From the NCBI GenBank assembly GCA_007118095.1, contig SKSF01000126.1, forward strand, positions 1 to 33,664: a stretch of 33,664 nt of DNA. The letters run 5' to 3'. A model generated the notes under the pieces. It saw only the letters and a program-made list of their open reading frames with translations. It was not told where the DNA came from and did not search any database. Position 1 is the first letter of the stretch; each line of letters starts with the position of its first letter. A program made the position numbers and the translations under genes. Source of the stretch: Dehalococcoidia bacterium. GTDB lineage: Bacteria > Chloroflexota > Dehalococcoidia > Tepidiformales > Tepidiformaceae. Positions 15,820 through 23,256 of this stretch are shown piece by piece.

Positions 15820-18188
15820 GTGAGTGCTCCAGATTCCGCGAGGCCAGCGATGCGCTCCGGGTCGAGCCCGAGCACTTCAGCCAGCACTGCAAATGTGTCT
15901 TCGCCCACGCCGTGAACCCCTTCGTAATGCTGCGGACGCTCGCCCTGGAACGATGCCGGGAACCGGTCGACCCCGTATTCACCCCGGACGCCCCCCGTCA
16001 CAGTGCCGAAGAACCCGTGCGCCCGCATCTGCGGATCATTCACCGACAAGTCCGCAGCATTCTGCACAGCCCCGGCAGCGATGCCGGACGCCTGGCACGC
16101 CTCCATGACATCGTACCGGTCTCGTCGGCACGCCCACGACTCTATCAAGGTGTCAAGCGTGCTCGCATTCGCGACCCGGTGTTGATGCGTTACAAACCGT
16201 GGGTCGTGCGCGAGCCCCTGGTCACCCATGACCATTGCAAGCCGCTGCCATTCGTCGTCGCCACGCACCGCGATGGCCACCCAATGGTCGTCGCCGGCTG
16301 CGCGATAGATGCCGTGCGGCGCCCAGGCATCCCAGGGATGGCGGTTGCCGGTGGGCTCGGGATTGCGACCGTTCGAGAAATAGTCCATGTACACGGGTGC
16401 CATGATGCTCAGTCCGAGCTCGTACTGCGCAAGGTCGATGGCAAGTCCCTCCCCGGTCCGCCGACGGTGTTCGAGCGCCTCGCACGCTGCCAGCGCCCCG
16501 GCCAGCCCGCTCAAGTGGTCGGTCAGTGAGAATCCGTAGCCCAGGTCATGACGTCCCGGCGGATTGGTCAGGTACGTCAGCCCGGTGAGCGCATGGATGG
16601 TCGGCGCAAAGGTCACGTAGTCCTTCCATGCGCCGGTCTGTCCCATGCCCCCCATCGCGATGACCGTGATCCCCGGGTGATCGTCTTGCAATCCCTCCCG
16701 GTCAAGGCCCCAACGCGCCAGGACCCCGGCGCGGAAGTTTTCGATGATGATGTCGGATTGCAAGGCGAGTTCCCGCGCGATGGCGAGCCCTTCCGCGCTT
16801 GCCATGTCCAGCGTGATACTGCGCTTGTTCCGGTTCCACGAAACATAGTAGGGGTGCGAGGGTGAATTCGCGCCCGTGCCGCGTGCAGCGGTGCTGACCT
16901 TGATCACGTCAGCGCCAAGGTCGGCCATAACCCGCGTCCCAAAGGGCCCCGCGAGCACGTGGGTGAAGTCCAGCACCCGCACGCCTTCCAGTGGACGAGA
17001 TGGCGCTGATGCTGCGCCCGTTCCCGTTTGCTGCGGTGCCGGCCGGGCATCCCATGCGAGGTCGCGTACCTGGATGCGCCGGGGTGGTTCGACGCGTGGT
17101 CCATCCGCGCTCGTCCGGAACATCCGGCCCGGGAACCACACCGTCCCGGCGCCGGGGACTTCCTGCTCCTGGAAATATCCCCGGGCCTCGATCTGGGGGC
17201 TCTGTACTGCAGTGGCCACGTCCCAGACCACGCCAAACGGCTGGTGTCGCTTCTGCCCTTCGTAGAACAGCTCGTCCGCGTCCTTGGTCGCTACCCACTC
17301 CCGCATGACCTGCATCATGTACGGTAGGTCCTGGATCATCGCGGTCGGGTCCGGGTACTTATCCCGGTCAGCAAGCTCCTGTGCGGCACCTTCTTCCTCC
17401 AGCCACGGCAGGAGGCTGTCGAAGAGGCGCAACGCGACGGTGACCATGATCCCGCGGCCCGTCTTGCCCGAGTACACCTCGTAGGCCCGGCTCCAGTGCA
17501 GGCTCCCTTGCCGCGGCGCGATGGGCGTCTGCCACGGTCCATCCGGGAAGAACCATTCCATCAAGACCTGTTCGGTACACGATGCCAGCGCCTCGTGGGC
17601 ATTCAGATGGACGAGCTGGGCCTCCCCGGTCCGCCGGCGGGAGTGGAGTGCCGCCAGCGCACATAAGGCCGCGTAGAGTCCGACGGTGTGATATGTCTGG
17701 TTCCCGTAGCCAGTGATGGGCGGCGTCTCCTGGTTCCCTGTCACTGATGCCGAGCCACACAGCGCGTTGGCGACAAGGTCATTCACGCGACAACGCTTCC
17801 ACGGACCGCCCGTCCCCATCGGGCTGACGTGCAGATAGACGAGCCCGGGATTGAGTGCACGAAGCTCGTCTTCCCCGAACACCTCATCCCCTGACTGACA
17901 GTCCTCTACAACAATATCTGCAGCAGGGATCAAAGTGCGGAGTGCTTCCCGCCGCTCCTCTTTCGTGACGGTTTCCACCACCTGCTTTCCCGCGTTGTAC
18001 CAGGTGTCCTGGATCGAAACGGTCGAACCAGCGAAGAAAGGAGGCTCTGCTGCAAGGAAGTCGCCTCCCGGTGCTGTAACCCGTACAACTTCGGCGCCGG
18101 CCTCCGTCAGGAGGCGCCCGGCGAAAGCGCCGCTCCACCCACCATGTTCGATAATCCGTAATCCATCCAACGCGCCACGACCAGCCAT
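15816..18188 (-). CDS. Fused tandem CaiB/BaiF (class III) CoA-transferase
   Basis: Class III CoA-transferases move CoA between carboxylic acids through an Asp-bound intermediate. This 790-residue protein contains two family domains. The N-terminal half (about 1-375) begins LDGLRIIEHGGWSGAFAGRLL and has SPMGTGGPW. The C-terminal half (about 395-790) begins LEGVRVLDFTHVLAGPFGTRVMADLGADVIKV and has NRNKRSI. The C-terminal catalytic Asp is present as D585 (GLAIDLAQYE). At the equivalent N-terminal position the residue is His194 (AQLVHLNAHE), so that half is probably inactive. The start chosen (MAGRGALDG) is the first Met next to the domain; a longer frame to 18461 has no family support. The substrate is unknown. 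A TAAGAT box 8 bases upstream suggests a very short leader. Confidence 0.92.
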   Translation of the reverse strand: MAGRGALDGLRIIEHGGWSGAFAGRLLTEAGAEVVRVTAPGGDFLAAEPPFFAGSTVSIQDTWYNAGKQVVETVTKEERREALRTLIPAADIVVEDCQSGDEVFGEDELRALNPGLVYLHVSPMGTGGPWKRCRVNDLVANALCGSASVTGNQETPPITGYGNQTYHTVGLYAALCALAALHSRRRTGEAQLVHLNAHEALASCTEQVLMEWFFPDGPWQTPIAPRQGSLHWSRAYEVYSGKTGRGIMVTVALRLFDSLLPWLEEEGAAQELADRDKYPDPTAMIQDLPYMMQVMREWVATKDADELFYEGQKRHQPFGVVWDVATAVQSPQIEARGYFQEQEVPGAGTVWFPGRMFRTSADGPRVEPPRRIQVRDLAWDARPAPQQTGTGAASAPSRPLEGVRVLDFTHVLAGPFGTRVMADLGADVIKVSTAARGTGANSPSHPYYVSWNRNKRSITLDMASAEGLAIARELALQSDIIIENFRAGVLARWGLDREGLQDDHPGITVIAMGGMGQTGAWKDYVTFAPTIHALTGLTYLTNPPGRHDLGYGFSLTDHLSGLAGALAACEALEHRRRTGEGLAIDLAQYELGLSIMAPVYMDYFSNGRNPEPTGNRHPWDAWAPHGIYRAAGDDHWVAIAVRGDDEWQRLAMVMGDQGLAHDPRFVTHQHRVANASTLDTLIESWACRRDRYDVMEACQASGIAAGAVQNAADLSVNDPQMRAHGFFGTVTGGVRGEYGVDRFPASFQGERPQHYEGVHGVGEDTFAVLAEVLGLDPERIAGLAESGALT

Positions 18189-18196
18189 ATCGCCGA

Positions 18197-18202
18197 ATCT
18201 TA
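18197..18202 (-). promoter_or_regulatory. TANNNT box before the CoA-transferase gene
   Basis: TAAGAT on the - strand ends eight bases before the ATG at 18188, and no ribosome binding site lies between. It resembles the ispG and dgt boxes. Confidence 0.35.
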
Positions 18203-18372
18203 CCTGCCCGCCCGGCGCCCGCAAGACGGAGGGAAGGTGGCGCTGTCGCCATCCCTCCACGCGAGGTAACGCAATCTCCCGCAGGTCGCCACCCGGTGCA
18301 CTCCCGCGCTGCATGCATGATGAAGCTCGACTCCCTGACGGACCGGTCAGGAAAGGCCGGAGCAAGCATGCC

Positions 18373-19137
18373 ATGGCCTCCGAAGGGCTACACGCATCCG
18401 AACATCCGCCGGGCACCCGGCTGACGCTCGCGCAACAGCACGAACTGATTCTCCAGTACACACCCCTCGTGCGAAGGATCGCACGAAACCTCCCGATCCA
18501 GCTGCCTGGACTCCTCGATTATGAAGATGCTGTTGGACATGGGATGTGCGGACTCGTCGAAGCAGTCCAGCGGTTCGAACCCGGACGAGGTGTCGCCTTT
18601 TACACCTATGCCGAGCGTCGCATCCGTGGCGCTATGCTGGATGCCTTCCGGGCCATGGACCGCCTGAGCCGGCCCATGCGGCAGCGCACGCGCGACCTTT
18701 CTCGCGCACAGACTAAGCTGTCCGCGAGTCTTGGCCGGCCGCCAACGGAACAGGAAGTTGCCCGGCATCTCGGCCTTTCGTTGCATGCGCTCCGCGAAGT
18801 AGCCGATCAGTCGCGCTCTGCAACCATCTCACTCGACGGGATGTTCGGCGCCCGTGATGCTAGCGATGATGACGCCCCGGACGAGCTGCGCGAACTCGGC
18901 CAGGAGAGCGACTTCCTCGCCTCCCTCGAAGAGCAGGAAACGCTCCACGCACTCGCAACCGCGATCCGGCAGCTCCCCGAACGCGAGCAGACCATCGTCG
19001 CTCTCTACTACGTGGACGAGCTCACCATGCGCGAAATCGCTCGCATTATCGGCGTATCGGAAACGCGCGTGAGCCAGCTCCACCACCAGGCGGTCCGCAG
19101 GTTACGTGCGGCACTCCACGCCGCAAACGCGGCGTGA
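18373..19137 (+). CDS. FliA/WhiG-type RNA polymerase sigma factor
   Basis: This 254-residue alternative sigma-70 factor would direct RNA polymerase to a separate promoter class. Region 2 is clear: YTPLVRRIARNLPIQ...DYEDAVGHGMCGLVEAVQRFEP...FYTYAERRIRGAMLDAFR. Region 3 (about 115-150) has RPPTEQEVARHLGLS. Region 4 (about 205-250) has LPEREQTIVALYYVDELTMREIARIIGVSETRVSQLHHQAVRRLR. FliA/WhiG proteins control motility or development, but no flagellar gene is in view. The ATG at 18373 has GGAG 10 bases upstream (18359-18362); an earlier in-frame ATG at 18313 has none. It heads a same-strand series of regulators. Its stop codon lies inside a hairpin. Confidence 0.9.
   Translation: MASEGLHASEHPPGTRLTLAQQHELILQYTPLVRRIARNLPIQLPGLLDYEDAVGHGMCGLVEAVQRFEPGRGVAFYTYAERRIRGAMLDAFRAMDRLSRPMRQRTRDLSRAQTKLSASLGRPPTEQEVARHLGLSLHALREVADQSRSATISLDGMFGARDASDDDAPDELRELGQESDFLASLEEQETLHALATAIRQLPEREQTIVALYYVDELTMREIARIIGVSETRVSQLHHQAVRRLRAALHAANAA
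19117..19136 (+). terminator. Hairpin spanning the sigma-factor stop codon
   Basis: CACGCCGC (19117-19124) pairs perfectly with GCGGCGTG (19129-19136) around the loop AAAC. The TGA stop (19135-19137) is in the right arm. It has no T-run. Confidence 0.45.
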
Positions 19138-19273
19138 CGCCCGCAAACTGTTAGAAAGCCGTTGAGCCCTCCACCTGTGCGCGTTCGTGCCGACGATAAA
19201 AGTGACGGGCCGGGTAACCAATGTCCCCGCGCATGAAACCGGCCGCAGAGTTGACAAGGCGTGGAGTGGAACA

Positions 19274-20053
19274 TTGGCACACGAATCCGAAGGTACCCAT
19301 CGCAACCCGGTCGCGTTTGTGACGCATACGCGCGACTACCGGTCCGCTGACCTATTGCCCGCGCTCGCTCGCAACGGATTTACAACCACGGAACGCCCAC
19401 ACGACCGGGATACCGAGAAGCTCATCCGCCAGTTCAACCCAGAGCTCATCGTCCTCGCGATCGACCCCAGACACGAACCTGACGTCGACCTGGTCGGTTC
19501 GCTGGGACGTTCCACCAACGCCATCATCATGGTCATCGCGCCGGGCCCTCAGCCTGTCGGCATGGCCACGGCGTTGCGCGCTGGCGCCGACGTCTGCGTC
19601 CGCGACTCCGACGGGGCCGACCTCATCGCAGCGCAGGTCACCGCGCTTGCCCGTCAGCGCACCCGCACTGCCGGCGAAAGTGCGGAGGCGGAAGAGGAGC
19701 CGACGATGGTCACCATCCGGGACCTTTCTCTCGACTTCGACCGGTGTCAGGCTTCCCGTGGCGATGAGCGCATTCCGCTCACACCTACCGAGTTTAAGAT
19801 CCTTGCCCACCTCGCACGGAACGTGGGCAAGGTCGTCAGCCCGGTCGACATCCTTCGCGCCGTCCAAGAATACACGTACTCGGAACGCGAAGCGCAAGAG
19901 ATCGTCAAGGTCTACGTCCGCCGCATCCGCCGCAAGGTCGAACTCGATCCCGCAACGCCCAGTTACATCGTTAACGTCCGCGGCTTTGGCTACATGCTCG
20001 AACGGCGCGAAGCTCCGCGCGACTCGGACAAGCGGGCGACTGCCGCTGCGTAA
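19274..20053 (+). CDS. Winged-helix transcription factor with degenerate receiver domain
   Basis: This is an OmpR-type regulator of about 259 residues. The C-terminal winged-helix DNA-binding domain is sound (IPLTPTEFKILAHLARNVGKVVSP...VKVYVRRIRRKVE...YIVNVRGFGYML). The N-terminal domain has the length and pattern of a receiver but lacks its key residues. The acidic pair is replaced in VAFVTHTRD. The segment PELIVLAIDPRHEPD puts Ala at the phospho-Asp position, with an Asp two residues on. The Lys-Pro is replaced by VRDSDG. It is probably phosphorylation-independent. I chose TTG at 19274, with GGAG 7 bases upstream (19263-19266); a GTG at 19187 in the same frame would add 29 residues. Perfect TTGACA at 19251 has no matching -10. 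Confidence 0.85.
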   Translation: MAHESEGTHRNPVAFVTHTRDYRSADLLPALARNGFTTTERPHDRDTEKLIRQFNPELIVLAIDPRHEPDVDLVGSLGRSTNAIIMVIAPGPQPVGMATALRAGADVCVRDSDGADLIAAQVTALARQRTRTAGESAEAEEEPTMVTIRDLSLDFDRCQASRGDERIPLTPTEFKILAHLARNVGKVVSPVDILRAVQEYTYSEREAQEIVKVYVRRIRRKVELDPATPSYIVNVRGFGYMLERREAPRDSDKRATAAA

Positions 20054-20151
20054 CCCTGACGTCCTCAAGACGACTGCAAGTATTCGCATCTTTACCTCGA
20101 CTTGGGAGTTTCACAGTTACGGTGGAGGAAAGTTGAGGGGTGATCTGCACG

Positions 20152-20814
20152 ATGCGCGTGCTTGTGGTGGAAGACGAGGAGCCGATTGCGTCCGCGATTG
20201 AACGCGGCCTCATGAAGAAGGGATACGCCGTCGATATCGCGTTCGACGGGGCCGAAGCCCTGGAAAAGGCCGGTGTGAATCACTACGACGTTGTGTGTCT
20301 CGACCTCAATCTGCCCAGGATCGATGGCGTCGAGGTCTGCCGCCGCCTGCGTGATGAGAATTTCAGTGGCGGCATCATAATGCTCACAGCGCGCAGCTCC
20401 ATCCGGGAGCGTGTCGAAGGGCTCGACGGTGGAGCCGACGATTACCTCGTGAAGCCCTTCGCCTTCAGCGAACTCGAAGCCCGGATCCGCGCGATAGCCC
20501 GCCGCGAAGGGGGACTCCGTGAGCCCGTACTCAACACCCGCGGCCTCGAACTCGACCCCAACACGAACCGGGTGAAGCGTGACGGGATCGAAATTCACCT
20601 CACACCCAAGGAATTCGCGTTACTCTATTATCTGGCCCGAAATGAAGGTCGCGCTGTCCCACAGGAGGAACTGCTCGAGCACATCTGGGACGAGCACGCC
20701 AACCCCTTCACCCAGACCGTGAAGGTCCACATGAACAACCTGCGCCGGAAAGTTAATGACGGCTTCTCAGACCAGCTCATCGAAACCATACGCGGAAAAG
20801 GGTACGTCCTCTAA
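20152..20814 (+). CDS. OmpR-family response regulator
   Basis: This is a 220-residue two-component response regulator. The receiver has all the key residues: the acidic pair E7/D8 (LVVEDEE), phospho-Asp51 (VVCLDLNLP) and Lys101 (DDYLVKPF). The winged-helix domain follows (about 130-220), with LTPKEFALLYYLARNEGRAV, a VKVHMNNLRRKV recognition helix and ETIRGKGYVL. The ATG at 20152 gives the usual MRVLVVEDEE start; a GTG 12 bases earlier is possible. It overlaps the downstream kinase by 59 bases, so the pair is translationally linked. The genes it controls and the signal are unknown. Confidence 0.95.
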   Translation: MRVLVVEDEEPIASAIERGLMKKGYAVDIAFDGAEALEKAGVNHYDVVCLDLNLPRIDGVEVCRRLRDENFSGGIIMLTARSSIRERVEGLDGGADDYLVKPFAFSELEARIRAIARREGGLREPVLNTRGLELDPNTNRVKRDGIEIHLTPKEFALLYYLARNEGRAVPQEELLEHIWDEHANPFTQTVKVHMNNLRRKVNDGFSDQLIETIRGKGYVL

Positions 20815-22033
20815 CGTACCCTTCCCCCCGTTCGCACGGACGGTCCGGTTCCGCCTCGCCGTCTGGTACTCCAGTCTCCTTCTTGTCTTCGGCATCGCCT
20901 TCGTCGTGGCGCTGAACGTTGCCCTGCGCATGGACAGCCCCAGCACCACGATTGTCATCGAAGACGACGGCTACACGGTGAGCCAGCAGCCCGGCGGCGC
21001 TTTCGAGGGCGCCGAGCCGAATTATCCAACCAACGTCTACATCCGGGATGCCGAAGCCCAGATTGTCGCCGACAACTTGGACCGGCTTCAGACGTGGTCC
21101 ATCCTTTCCGTGGTCGGTCTCGCGCTTGCCTCTGGTATTGGCGGGTATGTCCTGTCCGGAATGATGCTGCGTCCCGTCCGCGACATCACCCAGGTCGCCT
21201 CTACCATCAGCGCGACGAACCTCAATCAGCGCATCAATCACCAAGGGCCGGAGGATGAGCTCAAAGGCCTCGCGGATACCTTCGACTCCATGATTGGACG
21301 ACTCGAAAATGCATTCGAAAGTCAGCGCCGCTTCGTCCAGTACGCTTCCCACGAGCTCCGGACGCCACTCGCCGCCATCCGCACGAACATTGAAGTGACC
21401 GAGATGGACCCCGAGGTCTCCACCGACGAATACCGCGAGTTAATGGACACCGTAAAGGTCCAGACGGAGCGTCTCACACGACTGAGTGACGACCTGCTAT
21501 TGCTCACCTCCACGGAAGCTGAACCGCCCCACATCGAGGAGCTCGATGCCATACCGCTCGCCAGGGAAGCCGTAGCACAGCTCGAAGGACTGGCTGACCG
21601 CAAGGCGATCGGTCTTCGCATGGATGGGGACGCAGAGGCACACGTTCTGGCCAATCCGGACCTCCTCTACCGTTGTATGTTCAACCTGGTCGATAACGCC
21701 ATTAAGTACTCTGGCGAAGGTACCAACGTCACCGTCACGATCCGGCGGGTCGGCGATTCCGTGTCTATTGAGGTACAGGACACCGGCCCGGGGATCGCAG
21801 AGGAATACCGGCAGCGCATCTTCGACCGGTTCTTCCGGGTCGACAAGAGCCTCTCCCGCAAGACCGGCGGGTCCGGACTGGGCCTCGCCATCGTTAAGGA
21901 GCTCGTGGAAACGATGGACGGCTCCGTCGAGCTTCGTTCGGAGGTAGGCATCGGATCCACATTTGTCATCGCCCTTCCCGCGCCCGGGACCGGCGGGTCG
22001 GCGGAGATAAAGACTCATAGCTCCATGCTATAG
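20756..22033 (+). CDS. Membrane sensor histidine kinase
   Basis: This 425-residue kinase is the partner of the response regulator it overlaps. It has two membrane helices (about 35-58, and about 118-140, ILSVVGLALASGIGGYVLSGMML) flanking a short extracytoplasmic sensor of roughly 60 residues. A HAMP domain comes next (VRDITQVASTISATNLNQRI). The HisKA domain has phospho-accepting His199 (YASHELRTPL). The HATPase domain has the N box (NLVDNAIKYS), G1 (DTGPGI), F (IFDRFFRV) and G2 (GGSGLGLAIV). The only in-frame start before the first helix is the ATG at 20756, inside the regulator gene. The ligand cannot be read from the sequence. Confidence 0.94.
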   Translation: MTASQTSSSKPYAEKGTSSNVPFPPFARTVRFRLAVWYSSLLLVFGIAFVVALNVALRMDSPSTTIVIEDDGYTVSQQPGGAFEGAEPNYPTNVYIRDAEAQIVADNLDRLQTWSILSVVGLALASGIGGYVLSGMMLRPVRDITQVASTISATNLNQRINHQGPEDELKGLADTFDSMIGRLENAFESQRRFVQYASHELRTPLAAIRTNIEVTEMDPEVSTDEYRELMDTVKVQTERLTRLSDDLLLLTSTEAEPPHIEELDAIPLAREAVAQLEGLADRKAIGLRMDGDAEAHVLANPDLLYRCMFNLVDNAIKYSGEGTNVTVTIRRVGDSVSIEVQDTGPGIAEEYRQRIFDRFFRVDKSLSRKTGGSGLGLAIVKELVETMDGSVELRSEVGIGSTFVIALPAPGTGGSAEIKTHSSML

Positions 22034-22122
22034 CACCATCAGCTTATCAACAGTGGCGGCTATAGCTGGATCACGGTACCCTGCTTTCCTGTCATCACCT
22101 ATACCAAACTGCAGGGGGCGCT

Positions 22123-23109
22123 ATGGCTTTCACTGTCGATATCAATAAATTCAAGGTCCACCCAGCGTTCGCGGCCGGCGTCGAGGGCAAGCGAGTCCTG
22201 ATCAGTGGCGCAGGCAAGGATGGCGGGATGGGCCAGGCTTTCGCGCTGGCCGCCGGGATGAACGGTGCCAGCCACGTGGCCGTCCACTTCCACCGCAGCT
22301 ATGACGACGCACTCGACCTTGTCGATGCACTGCGAGACCAGGGGGTCAACGCTTTCCCGGTCCAGGCGGACGTCACCAACCTCAGCGACCTCTGGGCCAC
22401 GCGCAGCTACATCATCGAACATATGGGCGGACTGCCTCCGAACCTGGTCATCTGCAACTCTGGCCTCACTGAAGGAGGCTATTCGTTCGGCCGCTCTCTC
22501 CGCGAAGTGGAGGGTGAATCGCAGGCCAAGCGCCGCGCTCGCGTCCGGCAAGCGTTCGTCGACAACCTCTCCGAATCCCGTTCCGTACTGGATACCAAAA
22601 TCGACGGTTTCCTCGGCATGACCCACCTCTGGTCGGGTGAAGCTGTCTACCACAATGAGCCCGTCCGCTTCGTCTATGTCTCGTCCCGGCAGGCCATCGA
22701 TCCCGGCGCCGCCGTCCCCGGCTACGCAATCGCCAACTGGGCGGTCCTGCAGCTCCCGAGCGTCTTGCACGTGAACCTCGGCAAGAGCGCGTCCCTTGTC
22801 TCCGCGTTCAGCGTCCTCTATCCCTTTGTCCGTACGGGCATGACCGAAGAGCTGGCTGAAAACCCGAAAGTCTACGGGCGGTGGCAGCCCCGCATGCTCG
22901 AAACCTACGAGGCCGCCGAGGCCTTTCTCCAGGCCCTCGCCCGCCCCGACGACGAGGTGAACAATTCCATGCTGGAAGTCATGGTGGACCCGGCCGAGGG
23001 GAAGGAAGACGGCTCCGTCAAGGTCACCTGGAACCGTGTCGAACTTCAGGTCAACGAAGTCGCCGCGCCCTGGAGCACCGAGAACCCGCTTACCTACGGC
23101 GCCCCCTGA
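22123..23109 (+). CDS. Atypical short-chain dehydrogenase/reductase (SDR)
   Basis: This 328-residue protein has a Rossmann fold of the SDR superfamily. The cofactor loop is ISGAGKDGGMGQAFA (about 28-42), close to the TGxxxGxG pattern. QADVTNLSD would contact the adenine, and CNSG stands where NAG is usual. The active-site strand is FVYVSSRQAI, followed by the Tyr motif GYAIANWAV. Here Tyr201 is present, but the catalytic Lys four residues later is Asn205. It is also longer than a classical SDR (~250), with an insertion around 130-170 and a C-terminal extension. An AGGGGG ribosome site precedes the ATG. FabI-like enoyl reductases are another possibility. No substrate can be assigned, and the lost Lys makes normal oxidoreductase activity doubtful. 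Confidence 0.8.
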   Translation: MAFTVDINKFKVHPAFAAGVEGKRVLISGAGKDGGMGQAFALAAGMNGASHVAVHFHRSYDDALDLVDALRDQGVNAFPVQADVTNLSDLWATRSYIIEHMGGLPPNLVICNSGLTEGGYSFGRSLREVEGESQAKRRARVRQAFVDNLSESRSVLDTKIDGFLGMTHLWSGEAVYHNEPVRFVYVSSRQAIDPGAAVPGYAIANWAVLQLPSVLHVNLGKSASLVSAFSVLYPFVRTGMTEELAENPKVYGRWQPRMLETYEAAEAFLQALARPDDEVNNSMLEVMVDPAEGKEDGSVKVTWNRVELQVNEVAAPWSTENPLTYGAP

Positions 23110-23117
23110 CTTCCGCG

Positions 23118-23176
23118 GCGGTTCCTCCCTCACATGACCCCGGCTCTTATCTTGGGTCATGTGGGGGAGGAACCGC
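23118..23176 (+). terminator. Long 23-bp hairpin between the SDR gene and dxs
   Basis: The arms 23118-23140 and 23154-23176 are complementary over all 23 positions, with a single G-U pair and a 13-base loop. It begins 8 bases after the SDR stop. No T-run follows. It is probably a terminator or processing signal. The next 80 bases hold the dxs promoter. Confidence 0.6.
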
Positions 23177-23222
23177 GATCGCCGGCTGGTAAGCACCCGC
23201 ACGCCGCCGGGCTGGTTTCTCG

Positions 23223-23253
23223 TGGTCTAATGTCGGATGGGATGAAGGAGGAG
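23223..23253 (+). promoter_or_regulatory. Extended -10 promoter and ribosome site setting the dxs start
   Basis: TGG-TCTAAT (23223-23231) is an extended -10 box with 5 of 6 consensus matches. Transcription would start near 23238. AAGGAGG (23245-23251) is a near-perfect Shine-Dalgarno sequence 5 bases before TTG 23257. The in-frame ATG at 23230 lies inside the -10 box and the ATG at 23242 lacks a site. Confidence 0.55.
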
Positions 23254-23256
23254 TGC

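Noticed and set aside
15764-15982. N-terminal extension of cysS upstream of 15763
   Set aside because: The added residues are Ser/Arg-rich, overlap the end of the CoA-transferase gene and resemble no CysRS. GTG 15763 gives a normal N-terminus.
19251-19279. Promoter with perfect TTGACA before the degenerate-receiver regulator
   Set aside because: No -10-like sequence occurs at 15-18 bases, and transcription from it would start past the preferred TTG start codon.
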